Made by a program: the position numbers and the translations under genes. The notes beneath the pieces are model-generated. The model worked only from the letters and a program-made list of their open reading frames with translations, searched no databases and was not told the origin of the DNA. Below, piece by piece: positions 24,112 through 32,170 of a stretch of DNA of 32,526 nt; within the stretch, counting starts at the first letter, position 1; every line of letters starts with the position of its first letter. Source of the stretch: Clostridia bacterium (GTDB taxonomy: Bacteria; Bacillota; Clostridia; Christensenellales; Borkfalkiaceae); the NCBI GenBank assembly GCA_900767815.1, contig CAAGAM010000040.1:1-32526 (forward strand), in the 5' to 3' direction.

Positions 24112-24663
24112 ATGAAAGATACAGGAATCGTAAGAAGGATAGACGTTTTAGGAAGAGTCGTTATACCTAAGGAAATAAGAAAGACGTTAAAAATAAACGA
24201 GGGCGACCCCGTGGAAATCTACACGGAAAAAGACGCGCTCGTGATAAAAAAATACTCGCCCGTAAAAACGCTCGGAGGCTCGCTCGACTGCGCGGCGGAA
24301 AGCCTTGCAAAGTGTACCGGACATTCCGTTATTATCTGCGATAAGGCAAACTATATTTCGGCGGCGGGCAGCGGCATAAAAGGAATCGTTTCAAACAGGA
24401 TATCCTCCGACGTTGAAAAACTTATAACGCAGAAAAAAACTCTTGTCGTAAATCATTCTGAAGGCGGCGCTCCCGTCGAAATTATAAGCGGCGATTCGAT
24501 GAATATCGCGAATCAGCTTTTTATGCCCATCGTTTCGGACGACGAACCTATCGGCGGAATCATTCTTGCGGAAAAGGCAAAAGAAAAAGCAATCACCTCG
24601 TCCGATATAAATCTCGCGATGTTAACGGCGGAATTTGTTTCGCTTCACTTCGGTGATGAATAA
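24112..24663 (+). CDS. spoVT: SpoVT/AbrB-type transcriptional regulator
   Basis: 183 residues. The N-terminal AbrB swapped-hairpin DNA-binding domain (1-50) reads GIVRRIDVLGRVVIPKEIRK, the hallmark of SpoVT; the remainder is a GAF-like domain (about 58-180). SpoVT tunes late forespore gene expression in spore formers. GAGGAG at 24099-24104 precedes ATG 24112, and a stem AGCCGATA/TGTCGGCT lies in the leader (24061-24098). It heads the order spoVT - flippase - yabN as in Bacillus, suggesting the organism is, or descends from, a spore former. Confidence 0.9.
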   Translation: MKDTGIVRRIDVLGRVVIPKEIRKTLKINEGDPVEIYTEKDALVIKKYSPVKTLGGSLDCAAESLAKCTGHSVIICDKANYISAAGSGIKGIVSNRISSDVEKLITQKKTLVVNHSEGGAPVEIISGDSMNIANQLFMPIVSDDEPIGGIILAEKAKEKAITSSDINLAMLTAEFVSLHFGDE

Positions 24664-26062
24664 ACCGAAAAACATGTCGCCGAAAACAAGCCTTCTGAAA
24701 AGCGCGATAATAATTTCGCTGGGCGGGCTTATAGTTAAAGTTCTCGGGGCTTTTTACAGAATTCCGCTTAATAATTTTTTAAAAGCCGAAGGACTCGGGA
24801 TTTACCAGGCGGCATTCCCCGTCTATCTCATACTTATGACCTTTACGGGAGCGGCGGCGACGACGACAATAACAAAAGCCATATCGGCGGGCGAAAACGG
24901 AGAACGTGTTCTCAAAAAATCGCTCGCCGTTATTGTTCCCGCGGGAATTTTCGGTTGGCTTATAATGTCTTTCCTTGCAAAACCGCTATCGACCATGCAA
25001 GGAACGCCCAATGCTGCCGCGGCATATATCGCGCTTGCCCCGTCATTGATATTCGTAAGCGCGATCTCATGTTTCAGAGGGTATTTTCAAGGTAAAAACG
25101 ATATGCGCCCGACGGCGATTTCGCAGATTATCGAGCAAATCGTAAAATTAGCCGTCGGGACGACGCTTTGCTTTTTCTTCGGAAATCCGCCCGCAAAAGG
25201 CGCGTCCTTAGCATGTTTTGCCGTGTCCGCAGGCGAACTTTCGGCAACGGTATATCTTGTTTTTTTATATAAAAACAAGCGGGAGTTTATTGCCGATGAC
25301 CGGGGAAAATATACGTTTAAACGACTTATAGCGGGACTTATCCCCGTCACCTTGACAACTTCCGTAATACCGCTTTCAAGGCTATTCGACAGTTTTACCG
25401 TCGTGAATTTTATGAGCGGATATACGAATAACGCCACAGGTCTGTACGGATTGTATTCGGGAAGCGTGGAATCGATCATCGGCATGCCCGTGGCGCTTTG
25501 TTACGGATTGTCTGCGGCAGCCATACCCGCGATTTCATCGTACTTTTCGAAAAAAGATTACGAAAACGCGAAAAGAAATTCCGTTAAAGCCATTTCTTAT
25601 ACGCTTTTTCTCTCTGCCGTATCGTTTGCGTGTATCGCGTTCTTTTCAGAAACGGTCGTGAATATTCTTTTCCCCAAACTTACGGACGACAATAAAACGA
25701 TATTAAACAGACTTATCGATTTTGCGGCGATCGACATCGTGCTTCTCTCGCTTATTCAGACGGAAAGTTCGGTTCTCATTGCAATCGACAAGCCGTTTTT
25801 GCCGAGCGTTTCGCTGTTTATAGGCTTTACGATTAAAGCAACCGCGCAGCTATTACTGCTTAAAAACCCGAAATTAAATATTTTTGCCGTATTATATTCG
25901 GATATCCTCTGTTATTTGGTTGCCGTTTTCTTAAATTTGGTATATATTATATATAGATTTAAAAAAAGGAAACCAAACGATGAAACTTATACTTGCGGGC
26001 GCGGGAGTGAAGGAAGGCGACCTCTCTTTGAGAGCTTACGAAGAGATAAAGAAAGCCGATAA
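24656..26062 (+). CDS. SpoVB/MurJ-like polysaccharide flippase
   Basis: About 468 residues, a MOP-superfamily lipid-linked oligosaccharide flippase with roughly 12-14 transmembrane helices from LLKSAIIISLGGLIVKVLGA onward; RGYFQGKNDMRPTAISQIIEQ is the family hallmark. It corresponds to YabM of Bacillus by position. Start ATG 24656 overlaps spoVT by 8 bp; its ribosome binding site (GGTG) is weak, so translation may be coupled. The last ~29 codons after the KRKP segment overlap yabN by 83 bp in another frame and look like an artefactual, non-conserved tail, though the stop is at 26060-26062. Confidence 0.85.
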   Translation: MNKPKNMSPKTSLLKSAIIISLGGLIVKVLGAFYRIPLNNFLKAEGLGIYQAAFPVYLILMTFTGAAATTTITKAISAGENGERVLKKSLAVIVPAGIFGWLIMSFLAKPLSTMQGTPNAAAAYIALAPSLIFVSAISCFRGYFQGKNDMRPTAISQIIEQIVKLAVGTTLCFFFGNPPAKGASLACFAVSAGELSATVYLVFLYKNKREFIADDRGKYTFKRLIAGLIPVTLTTSVIPLSRLFDSFTVVNFMSGYTNNATGLYGLYSGSVESIIGMPVALCYGLSAAAIPAISSYFSKKDYENAKRNSVKAISYTLFLSAVSFACIAFFSETVVNILFPKLTDDNKTILNRLIDFAAIDIVLLSLIQTESSVLIAIDKPFLPSVSLFIGFTIKATAQLLLLKNPKLNIFAVLYSDILCYLVAVFLNLVYIIYRFKKRKPNDETYTCGRGSEGRRPLFESLRRDKESR

Positions 26063-27395
26063 AGTTTTTATAAGAACCGCGGAAACAAACGTCGGGAGAT
26101 GGCTCGCGTCGTTAGGATTCGAGTTCACCGCTCTCGATTATATCTATAAAAAATCGCGCAATTTTTATACGCTTGCAAAAAATCTTGCAGACGTCGTTCT
26201 GAAAGCGGCGAAAACCCTTAACGTCGTCTACCTCGTCGACGGTGACGTAAAAGACGACGTCTCCTGCTCTGTTATCGCAGGTTTAAGAAGGGATGCGGTC
26301 ATTATTCCGGGGATTTCAAAAGCCGACTATTATCTTGAAAGAGTCGGCATTTTTTCGTACACGAATTACACAGCAATCTCAGCATACGACATAAATACTC
26401 CTAAGCGCCTCACCCTTCCTCTCGTCGTTTTCGATATCGATTCGAGCCTTACGGCAAGCAACGTCAAGCTTCGCCTTGCCGATCTCTTCGGAGACGATAT
26501 CCCCTGCTATAAGTTCTTTAACGACCGATTTAAGAAAATTCCGCTGTATGAATCGGACTACGGAAACGAATTCGATTATTCCTCGGCGATTGTAATCGAC
26601 GAAATACCTTTAACCGAAAAATCGCGCTTCACCGTCGACGATTTGTCGGACATTCTACGTATTCTGCGCAGCCCCGACGGTTGCCCCTGGGATAAGGCGC
26701 AGACGCCCGAAAGCATAAGAAAAAATCTCATAGAAGAAGTTTACGAACTTATCGACGCGGTGAATAACCATGACGACGACGCGATTTTAGAGGAAACCGG
26801 CGACGTTTTGCTTCAGGCGTTTTTCTATATACAATTCGAGGAAGAAAAAGGTTATTTCAACCTCAACGACGCCGTCAGCGGAATTTGCAACAAACTCATA
26901 AACCGCCACACCCATATTTTCGGAAAAGATACGGCAAAAGATGCGGGACAGGCACTTGACGTATGGGAGAAAAACAAACAAAAAGAAAAAGGATTCGGAT
27001 GCGGAGCAGAATACCTCGAATCCGTTCCCGAAAGCTTCCCCTCCGTTCTTCGCGCTCATAAGGTCGGTTCGAGGTCGGCAAAATACAACATGGACTTTTC
27101 TTCGCCCGAGCAATGCGCGGACAAGGTTAAAGAAGAATTTTACGAAGTTCTGGAAGAATATAAAAAGAAAAACGAAGAAGGAATTTACGAGGAATCTGGC
27201 GACCTGTTGTTTGCAGTCGTAAGTTTCGTAAGACTTCTCGGCGTAAACGGCGAACTTGCGTTAAACTCGGCGACCGATAAGTTTTTAAAACGCTTCCGTA
27301 AAACCGAAGAACTCGTAATCAAAGACGGGAAAAACATGAAAGAACTTTCCGAAGAAGAATTGGACAAATACTATCATGAAGCTAAAAAGTATTAA
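25980..27395 (+). CDS. yabN: YabN-type protein: tetrapyrrole-methylase-like domain fused to MazG
   Basis: 471 residues. The N-terminal ~215 residues resemble a SAM-dependent tetrapyrrole methylase fold (KLILAGAGVKEGDLSLRAYE), as in Bacillus YabN. The C-terminal part is a MazG nucleoside triphosphate pyrophosphohydrolase with two repeats: EEVYELIDAV with EETGDVLLQ, and KEEFYEVLEEY with EESGDLLFAV, giving the metal-binding Glu/Asp set. CPWDKAQTPESIRKNL is the MazG entry motif. AAAGGA 9 bases upstream supports ATG 25980 despite the overlap with the flippase gene. It overlaps dus by 20 bp. MazG removes non-canonical NTPs; the role of the methylase half is unknown. Confidence 0.9.
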   Translation: MKLILAGAGVKEGDLSLRAYEEIKKADKVFIRTAETNVGRWLASLGFEFTALDYIYKKSRNFYTLAKNLADVVLKAAKTLNVVYLVDGDVKDDVSCSVIAGLRRDAVIIPGISKADYYLERVGIFSYTNYTAISAYDINTPKRLTLPLVVFDIDSSLTASNVKLRLADLFGDDIPCYKFFNDRFKKIPLYESDYGNEFDYSSAIVIDEIPLTEKSRFTVDDLSDILRILRSPDGCPWDKAQTPESIRKNLIEEVYELIDAVNNHDDDAILEETGDVLLQAFFYIQFEEEKGYFNLNDAVSGICNKLINRHTHIFGKDTAKDAGQALDVWEKNKQKEKGFGCGAEYLESVPESFPSVLRAHKVGSRSAKYNMDFSSPEQCADKVKEEFYEVLEEYKKKNEEGIYEESGDLLFAVVSFVRLLGVNGELALNSATDKFLKRFRKTEELVIKDGKNMKELSEEELDKYYHEAKKY

Positions 27396-28347
27396 AATCG
27401 GAAAGTTTGAAACCGAAAACAACGTGTTTCTGGCTCCGCTGGCGGGTTTTTCGGATTATGCGATGCGCTCTGTTTGTCTTTCTTACGGCGCGGGCTTAAC
27501 CTTTACGGAAATGGTTAGTTGCAAGGGGCTTTTATACGACAACGAAAACACGAAAAATCTTCTCTACACTTCTCCCGAGGAAAAAATTAAATGTGTACAG
27601 ATATTCGGAAATGACCCCGGAATTATGCGCCGCGCGCTCGAATCGGACGCGCTTGCGCCTTTCGATATAGCCGATATAAACATGGGCTGTCCTATGCCGA
27701 AAATATACAACAACGGTGAGGGAAGCGCGCTTATGCTCAACCCTTCTCTTGCCGAAAAAATCGTTTCGGAATGTAAAAAAAGCGGTAAGCCCATAACCTG
27801 CAAAATAAGGGCGGGGATCCACGACGACGAGCCGCTTGCCGTCGATTTTGCCAAAGCATTGGAGCAAGGCGGCGCGGATCTTATTACCGTTCACGGCAGA
27901 TCCCGCGACAGAATTTATGCCGGCGACGTTGATTACGATTTGATTTCAAAGGTCAAACAAAGCGTAAAAATCCCCGTAATCGCCAACGGCGGCGTATTCG
28001 CGAAAGAGGACGCGGACAAGCTTTCAAAAGAGACGGGGGCGGACGGAATTATGATCGCGAGAGGCGCGCTGGAACGCCCGTGGATATTCTCCGAGATTCT
28101 CGGAAAACAATTTGATGCCGATAAGAAAACCCTTGTTAATCGACATATAGACCTACTTTTGCAAAAATTCGACGCAAAGTTCGTCGCCGTTTATTTCAGA
28201 AAACAACTGTGCTTGTATCTTAAAGGCGAAAAGAATTCCACAACATTCAAACAAGCCGTTTTAAGAATGACGTCCATACCCGAAATCAAAAAAGCCGTGG
28301 CAGATTTCTTCGACGGCAACAATAAAACCGATTCTGCGATAAATTGA
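27376..28347 (+). CDS. dus: tRNA-dihydrouridine synthase
   Basis: 323-residue FMN enzyme that reduces uridine to dihydrouridine in the tRNA D-loop. TIM-barrel motifs: FLAPLAGFSDYAMR, NMGCPMPK with catalytic Cys105, ITCKIRAG, ITVHGRSRDRIYAG, IPVIANGGV and GIMIARGALERPWIF. The ATG 27376 lies inside yabN with only a weak purine tract upstream, so coupling is likely. It resembles the DusB type. In Bacillus the gene after yabN is yabO/rqcP; here it is dus instead. Confidence 0.93.
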   Translation: MKLKSIKIGKFETENNVFLAPLAGFSDYAMRSVCLSYGAGLTFTEMVSCKGLLYDNENTKNLLYTSPEEKIKCVQIFGNDPGIMRRALESDALAPFDIADINMGCPMPKIYNNGEGSALMLNPSLAEKIVSECKKSGKPITCKIRAGIHDDEPLAVDFAKALEQGGADLITVHGRSRDRIYAGDVDYDLISKVKQSVKIPVIANGGVFAKEDADKLSKETGADGIMIARGALERPWIFSEILGKQFDADKKTLVNRHIDLLLQKFDAKFVAVYFRKQLCLYLKGEKNSTTFKQAVLRMTSIPEIKKAVADFFDGNNKTDSAIN

Positions 28348-28401
28348 ATTTCGCATAACATTTCGCCGCACCTTTTCATAAACTGAAAAAGGGAGAGCGA
28401 A

Positions 28402-29043
28402 ATGAAAGTAAAAGTTTTTATTCCCGGAACGGATATAATCAAAAAGGCACATAAAAACCAGGATTACGACATCGTCGTGAACGGTTTTAATCAGACCGAA
28501 AGAATCAGATACTCAAAGGAACTAAACGGCGAAACATGCCGCCTTAAAACCCTTGCGGAATGCTCGGAAAACACGGCGAAAACTTATATCTGCGCGTTTG
28601 ACACCGATAATTACGGCATAATAAAACACTCGGCAGGCGTTTTCGATTGCGGAAAACTGCTCGGAATAAGCGACATGACGGTCGCATATTCGGGAAGCCC
28701 GTATATGCCGGGCGCGCACGGAAAACTTTACGATACGAAATCGGGCAAAATCGCCGTCGCAATCGGTGACGACTTATTCAGATACGAACTTTTTAAATCG
28801 TTTGCCGTATGCGGCGCGGAAGCGGTAATCGCGATAAGGCAGGATGGAAGCTCGGAAATGAACGGAATACTCCTCCGCGCTTACTCCTATCTTCTCGGCT
28901 TCCCTATTCTTCTCGTTTCAAAAGACAAAGCAATCGCATCAAACGTTAAAGGCGAACTTATCGAGCCGAAAGACGACGTTTTCGAGCTTGTTCCGCTATT
29001 CGAATTTTCGATAAAAACAACAAAAATAAAATTTAACAAGTAA
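28402..29043 (+). CDS. Nitrilase-fold protein lacking the catalytic cysteine
   Basis: 213 residues. The region 97-170 reads like a carbon-nitrogen hydrolase: PYMPGAHGKLYDTKSGKIAVAIGDDLFRYEL, then GAEAVIAI and MNGILLRAYSYLLGFPILLVS. In active nitrilases the segment before the acidic pair is 'xxICYDxRFPE'; here the position of the cysteine is Gly122 (AIGDDLF). The usual Glu and Lys are also not clearly in place, and the domain is shorter than the normal 260-280 residues. It is probably a pseudoenzyme or a divergent member. GGGAGAG upstream supports the start; it is between dus and trmL. Confidence 0.6.
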   Translation: MKVKVFIPGTDIIKKAHKNQDYDIVVNGFNQTERIRYSKELNGETCRLKTLAECSENTAKTYICAFDTDNYGIIKHSAGVFDCGKLLGISDMTVAYSGSPYMPGAHGKLYDTKSGKIAVAIGDDLFRYELFKSFAVCGAEAVIAIRQDGSSEMNGILLRAYSYLLGFPILLVSKDKAIASNVKGELIEPKDDVFELVPLFEFSIKTTKIKFNK

Positions 29044-29091
29044 GTCCCGTTTCTTACGCCGACAATGCGGCGGGCAATCGGGATTTACATA
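29042..29091 (+). terminator. GC-rich nested hairpin between genes
   Basis: GTCCCG pairs with CGGGAT and, inside, CGCCG pairs with CGGCG around ACAATG. No run of T follows, so it may be an mRNA stabiliser or weak pause rather than a terminator. Confidence 0.3.
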
Positions 29092-29105
29092 ACTTTAAGG
29101 ACAAT

Positions 29106-29600
29106 ATGTTTAACATCGTACTTGTAGAACCCGAAATCCCGCAGAACACGGGAAACATTTCCCGCACGTGCGCGGCAACGCACAGCGTATTACATCTCGT
29201 CAAACCGCTCGGATTTGAAATATCCGACCGCACTTTAAAACGTGCAGGGCTTGATTACTGGCAATATCTCGACGTGAGATATTACGACTGTTTTTCCGAA
29301 TTGTTCGAAAAATATAAAGATCGGAATAATTTTTATTTTCTTTCGACCAAAGGCGCGAAAGTTTATTCCGACGTAAAATTTCGCGACGGAGATTTTCTTG
29401 TGTTCGGAAAAGAGTCGCACGGGCTGCCCGAACCGCTTTTGAAAGAACATTACGACAACACTCTTCGTATTCCGATGTGGAAGAATTTAAGAAGCTTGAA
29501 CCTTTCAAACTCCGTCGCGTTAACGCTTTACGAAGCATTGAGGCAAACGGGGTTTTCCGATCTGAATCCCGAAGGACATCTTACGGGAAGACCCGACTAA
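29106..29600 (+). CDS. trmL: tRNA (cytidine/uridine-2'-O-)-methyltransferase TrmL
   Basis: 164-residue SPOUT methyltransferase that 2'-O-methylates the wobble base of tRNA-Leu species. Trefoil-knot motifs: VLVEPEIPQNTGNISRTCAAT, LVKPLGFEISDRTLKRAGLDYW, VFGKESHGLPE and IPMWKNLRSLNLSNSVAL. Start ATG 29106 follows AAGGA. The length is normal. A leucine tRNA gene lies about 0.9 kb downstream. Confidence 0.94.
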   Translation: MFNIVLVEPEIPQNTGNISRTCAATHSVLHLVKPLGFEISDRTLKRAGLDYWQYLDVRYYDCFSELFEKYKDRNNFYFLSTKGAKVYSDVKFRDGDFLVFGKESHGLPEPLLKEHYDNTLRIPMWKNLRSLNLSNSVALTLYEALRQTGFSDLNPEGHLTGRPD

Positions 29601-29611
29601 GGAGGCATATC

Positions 29612-30289
29612 GTGGGTTATCATATAGGAACAATGCTTATTTACGAGCATTTCGACGGCGGAGAAATCTGCCCGCTTTGCAGAATAAGAAAGGTTATAAA
29701 CGAAAGACTATCCGAACAATATCTCGGCGAGGGCGTTATGGAAGATTCGACGAGAAAAGAAGTCAACGAACTCGGATTCTGCAAAGAACATTTCGATAAA
29801 CTCTACTCTCTCCCCTCAAAGCTCGGCTTGGCATTGCAGGTTTCCACGCGCCTGAAAAAGAAAACGGACAAGCTTATATATAAACCCGCAAACGTTAAAG
29901 ACGCGAAAAAACAAGCCGAAAAGCTGATCGCCTCACAAAAAACGTGCGTTATCTGCAAATATCTGGACGATACGATGACGAGATATTATAAAACCATTCC
30001 GCACGTATACAAAGACGACCCGGGATTTAAAGGTAAAATCGAAAGCGGCAACGGATTTTGCATCGAACACTACTCCGAACTTATCGCGCACGCAAACGAG
30101 GCGAGCGGAAAACAAAAGGAATATCTCGAAGTTATTTATAACGCCATGCGTAAACGTCTCGACAGGCTTGAAAACGCAATAGACGAATTCTGCAACCATC
30201 ACGATTACAGAAAAAAAACCGAGCAGATGTCGAAGGAAGCGGAAAACTCTTTAAAAGATGCCGACAAAGTCGTTTACGGCATAAAATAA
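29612..30289 (+). CDS. DUF6062-like cysteine-rich protein
   Basis: 225 residues from GTG 29612, which follows AAGGAGG at 29599-29605; longer frames upstream overlap trmL and can be ignored. Two zinc-type modules: GEICPLCRIRK with GFCKEHFDKL, and KTCVICKYLDDTMTRYYK with NGFCIEHYSELI. Each has CxxC followed later by CxxH, and a helical, lysine-rich C-terminus follows. I recognise it as the clostridial DUF6062 type; function unknown. It ends about 90 bp before the tRNA promoter in AT-rich DNA that may terminate the transcript (AAAAAATAT/ATTTTTTT near 30342). Confidence 0.75.
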   Translation: MGYHIGTMLIYEHFDGGEICPLCRIRKVINERLSEQYLGEGVMEDSTRKEVNELGFCKEHFDKLYSLPSKLGLALQVSTRLKKKTDKLIYKPANVKDAKKQAEKLIASQKTCVICKYLDDTMTRYYKTIPHVYKDDPGFKGKIESGNGFCIEHYSELIAHANEASGKQKEYLEVIYNAMRKRLDRLENAIDEFCNHHDYRKKTEQMSKEAENSLKDADKVVYGIK

Positions 30290-30379
30290 CGTAAAATCGC
30301 CGAAAAAACGGGCTTTTTATGCTTAAAAAATTATTCAGAAAAAATATTAAATTTTTTTTGAAAAACCGCATAAAAACGT

Positions 30380-30408
30380 TTGACAATCTTTTAAAAAAAT
30401 AGTATTAT
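30380..30408 (+). promoter_or_regulatory. Promoter of the tRNA-Leu gene
   Basis: TTGACA at 30380-30385 and TATTAT at 30403-30408 with a 17-bp AT-rich spacer. The start would be near 30415, about 50 bases before the mature tRNA. Confidence 0.8.
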
Positions 30409-30463
30409 ATTTGAGCAATATCGGTTGGGTTGCAAGGCATTTGCGGCTTGATTGGTATTAAAT

Positions 30464-30549
30464 GCGGTCGTGGCGGAATTGGCAGACGCATAAGACTAAG
30501 GATCTTATGAGGCTTTCTCGTGCAGGTTCAAGTCCTGTCGACCGCACCA
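30464..30549 (+). tRNA. tRNA-Leu (anticodon AAG)
   Basis: 86 nt class II tRNA with encoded CCA. Acceptor arm GCGGTCG pairs with CGACCGC, discriminator A30546, CCA at 30547-30549. D-arm GGCGGAATTGGCAGACGC is leucine-like; anticodon stem TAAGA/TCTTA encloses the loop CTAAGGA, so the anticodon is AAG at 30498-30500, reading CUU. A long variable arm (GAGGCTTTCTC) and T-loop TTCAAGT follow. An A at position 34 is unusual for bacteria outside tRNA-Arg(ACG) and would probably be deaminated to inosine by TadA. Confidence 0.93.
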
Positions 30550-30555
30550 AGTTTT

Positions 30556-30605
30556 AATAGCTTGAACTTATTTACTGTTAGTAAAAGGTTCAGGCTATTT
30601 TGTTT
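30556..30605 (+). terminator. Terminator of the tRNA-Leu gene
   Basis: AATAGCTTGAAC (30556-30567) pairs with GTTCAGGCTATT (30588-30599), 12 bp with one G-U, with a smaller TTTACT/AGTAAA stem inside, followed by TTGTTT. Confidence 0.8.
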
Positions 30606-30697
30606 AACAGCCTTCTCGCGAAGTATAGCAATAACAACAGTTATAGTTATGATATAAATTTTGTTCGTATAAAATACAATCGTCACGTTATACAAAT

Positions 30698-31231
30698 ATG
30701 AAATCTATAATATTTTATTTTGATAAAAGGATTAAAGAGCTTGAGAGCGAAATGAGATTTAACGATTCCTTATTTTACTTGGAAAGTCTTTACATAAAAA
30801 ATCATTCTATCAAAATATTAAACTCGCTAATTGGATTTTCATGGTATTATTTTATCGAAGGTCCGATTGAGAGTAAAAGATACGATAAAGAAGACACAAC
30901 AAAATCATTTGAGTATTGGAAAAAGTATGTAGATGAAGTAATTAACAACTTCTATAATTGTGAAGCCTCTACCCTTTTTATCTGTGGATACACCCTATCA
31001 TTACATGGGTTTTTCTTAGAAAAAACTTATGAGCAAAAGGCTTCATTATTTATAAAACAATCTTTAGAAAACTGCAAAGACGAATCGTTGTTTGAATTGA
31101 TTAAAACTTTTCAAGCTATGAGTAACCAAAAAAAATACAAACCTCTAAAGATTTCCGATAAATATGTAATGGACTTGTTTGATACAAATTCTTTAATTGG
31201 AAAATATTTTATAGAAATATACAAACAATAA
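30698..31231 (+). CDS. AT-rich orphan gene, possible immunity-like protein
   Basis: 177 residues, unrecognised. Aromatic and lysine-rich, mainly helical by composition, with no transmembrane segment or known catalytic motif; a middle stretch CGYTLSLHGFFLEKTYEQKA resembles helical immunity-type proteins only in texture. The base composition is far more AT-rich than the genes before the tRNA, and there is no Shine-Dalgarno site before ATG 30698, unlike nearly all other genes here. It is followed by another orphan of the same style after 20 bp, so the two probably arrived together next to tRNA-Leu. Confidence 0.6.
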   Translation: MKSIIFYFDKRIKELESEMRFNDSLFYLESLYIKNHSIKILNSLIGFSWYYFIEGPIESKRYDKEDTTKSFEYWKKYVDEVINNFYNCEASTLFICGYTLSLHGFFLEKTYEQKASLFIKQSLENCKDESLFELIKTFQAMSNQKKYKPLKISDKYVMDLFDTNSLIGKYFIEIYKQ

Positions 31232-31251
31232 ACAAACGTATTAACACATTT

Positions 31252-31728
31252 ATGACAATATTTTACATTTTAAGTAATAAATACAATCAAAATAAAATTG
31301 TACTAAATAAAGACAATTCCTTTTGCGCTAACGATGTTTATTTTGATTTTCAAGTTTCGCTTACACCTATAAGGTCGTTTGTATTGAATTTTGATTTATT
31401 TTTAAAAAGGTGTGTATCTTGCGAAGGGTATTTCGTTTTTAATAAAAAGACGGAATATGGAGATATTGAATTAAACCAATTCAAGGATGGCGAGCTTAAA
31501 ATCGAATGGGAAGATGATGAAATAGATATACCTATATATGACTACCTAATCAATAGCAAACTGAAATATGACGTTAAAAGGAATAGATTGCTCCTCGGAG
31601 ATATTAACATCAATGAAATAATCAGGTTTGGCAACGGTCAATACGCATCATTCAAAGACAATAAGTTAATTGGCGTAATTGTTGACTTTACAAAAAATTG
31701 TTTTTCAGAACAGACGGTAAAAAATTGA
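31252..31728 (+). CDS. AT-rich orphan gene, partner of the preceding gene
   Basis: 158 residues, unrecognised. Beta-rich texture, acidic (WEDDEIDIPIYD), two cysteines (KRCVSCEGY). No signal peptide or membrane span. It lacks a Shine-Dalgarno site and shares the low GC and codon use of the gene at 30698, from which it is separated by 20 bp, suggesting one transcript. An effector/immunity or toxin/antitoxin pair is possible, but nothing in the sequence names it. Confidence 0.58.
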   Translation: MTIFYILSNKYNQNKIVLNKDNSFCANDVYFDFQVSLTPIRSFVLNFDLFLKRCVSCEGYFVFNKKTEYGDIELNQFKDGELKIEWEDDEIDIPIYDYLINSKLKYDVKRNRLLLGDININEIIRFGNGQYASFKDNKLIGVIVDFTKNCFSEQTVKN

Positions 31729-31750
31729 ACGGACGGAGAAAAATGGCATA

Positions 31751-31816
31751 ATTAAAAATGTTACATCGCTCTATTATGACGGGAAACACAACGGTATAAT
31801 TTTAGATGACGCATAA
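31751..31816 (+). pseudogene. Possible remnant of a coding sequence
   Basis: A stop-bounded stretch of 21 codons reading VTSLYYDGKHNGIILDDA at its end looks like protein rather than random sequence, although the frame has a stop just upstream (31748) and no start. It may be the broken tail of a third gene of the AT-rich group. Confidence 0.25.
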
Positions 31817-31852
31817 TTAAATTAAATTAAATCGAATAATCAATAAAATAAA

Positions 31853-31881
31853 TTGACACCTTGCCTAAGTTTTGATATAAT
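31853..31881 (+). promoter_or_regulatory. Perfect consensus promoter of the small membrane protein gene
   Basis: TTGACA at 31853-31858 and TATAAT at 31876-31881 with a 17-bp spacer. The start is near 31888, leaving a leader of about 22 bases with AAGGAG. Confidence 0.85.
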
Positions 31882-31909
31882 TTTCTCACCAAGTGAAGGA
31901 GAAAAAACT

Positions 31910-32158
31910 ATGCCGATTGAATTTAAAATACTTATGGCTGTTACGATAGTTATTATGATAGCTATCCCTCTTATTTTTATATTTGTTTTCTGGCTACCGA
32001 ATTACAGATCGATAATGAAACGGGCAAGAAAAATCGACCCGACCGTTAAAACGATTGCCGAAGCGCAATATGTTCTTCAAAAAAATATTATGGAATCCGT
32101 CGGCAAAAACAAATCGGAAGAAGAAAGTAAAAACGAAGAAAACAATAAAACCGAATAA
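31910..32158 (+). CDS. Small single-span membrane protein
   Basis: 82 residues. One transmembrane segment at about 6-30 (MAVTIVIMIAIPLIFIFVFW), then a basic and finally Glu/Asn/Lys-rich cytoplasmic tail (NKSEEESKNEENNKTE). I do not recognise the family. ATG 31910 has AAGGAG at 31896-31901 upstream. It has its own perfect promoter and terminator, so it is a complete single-gene unit, with composition like the chromosome and unlike the two genes before it. Confidence 0.75.
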   Translation: MPIEFKILMAVTIVIMIAIPLIFIFVFWLPNYRSIMKRARKIDPTVKTIAEAQYVLQKNIMESVGKNKSEEESKNEENNKTE

Positions 32159-32170
32159 TTATAAAACAAC

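Noticed and set aside
29477..29611. Upstream extension of the DUF6062-like gene
   Set aside because: It overlaps trmL in another frame; the strong AAGGAGG before GTG 29612 fixes the start.
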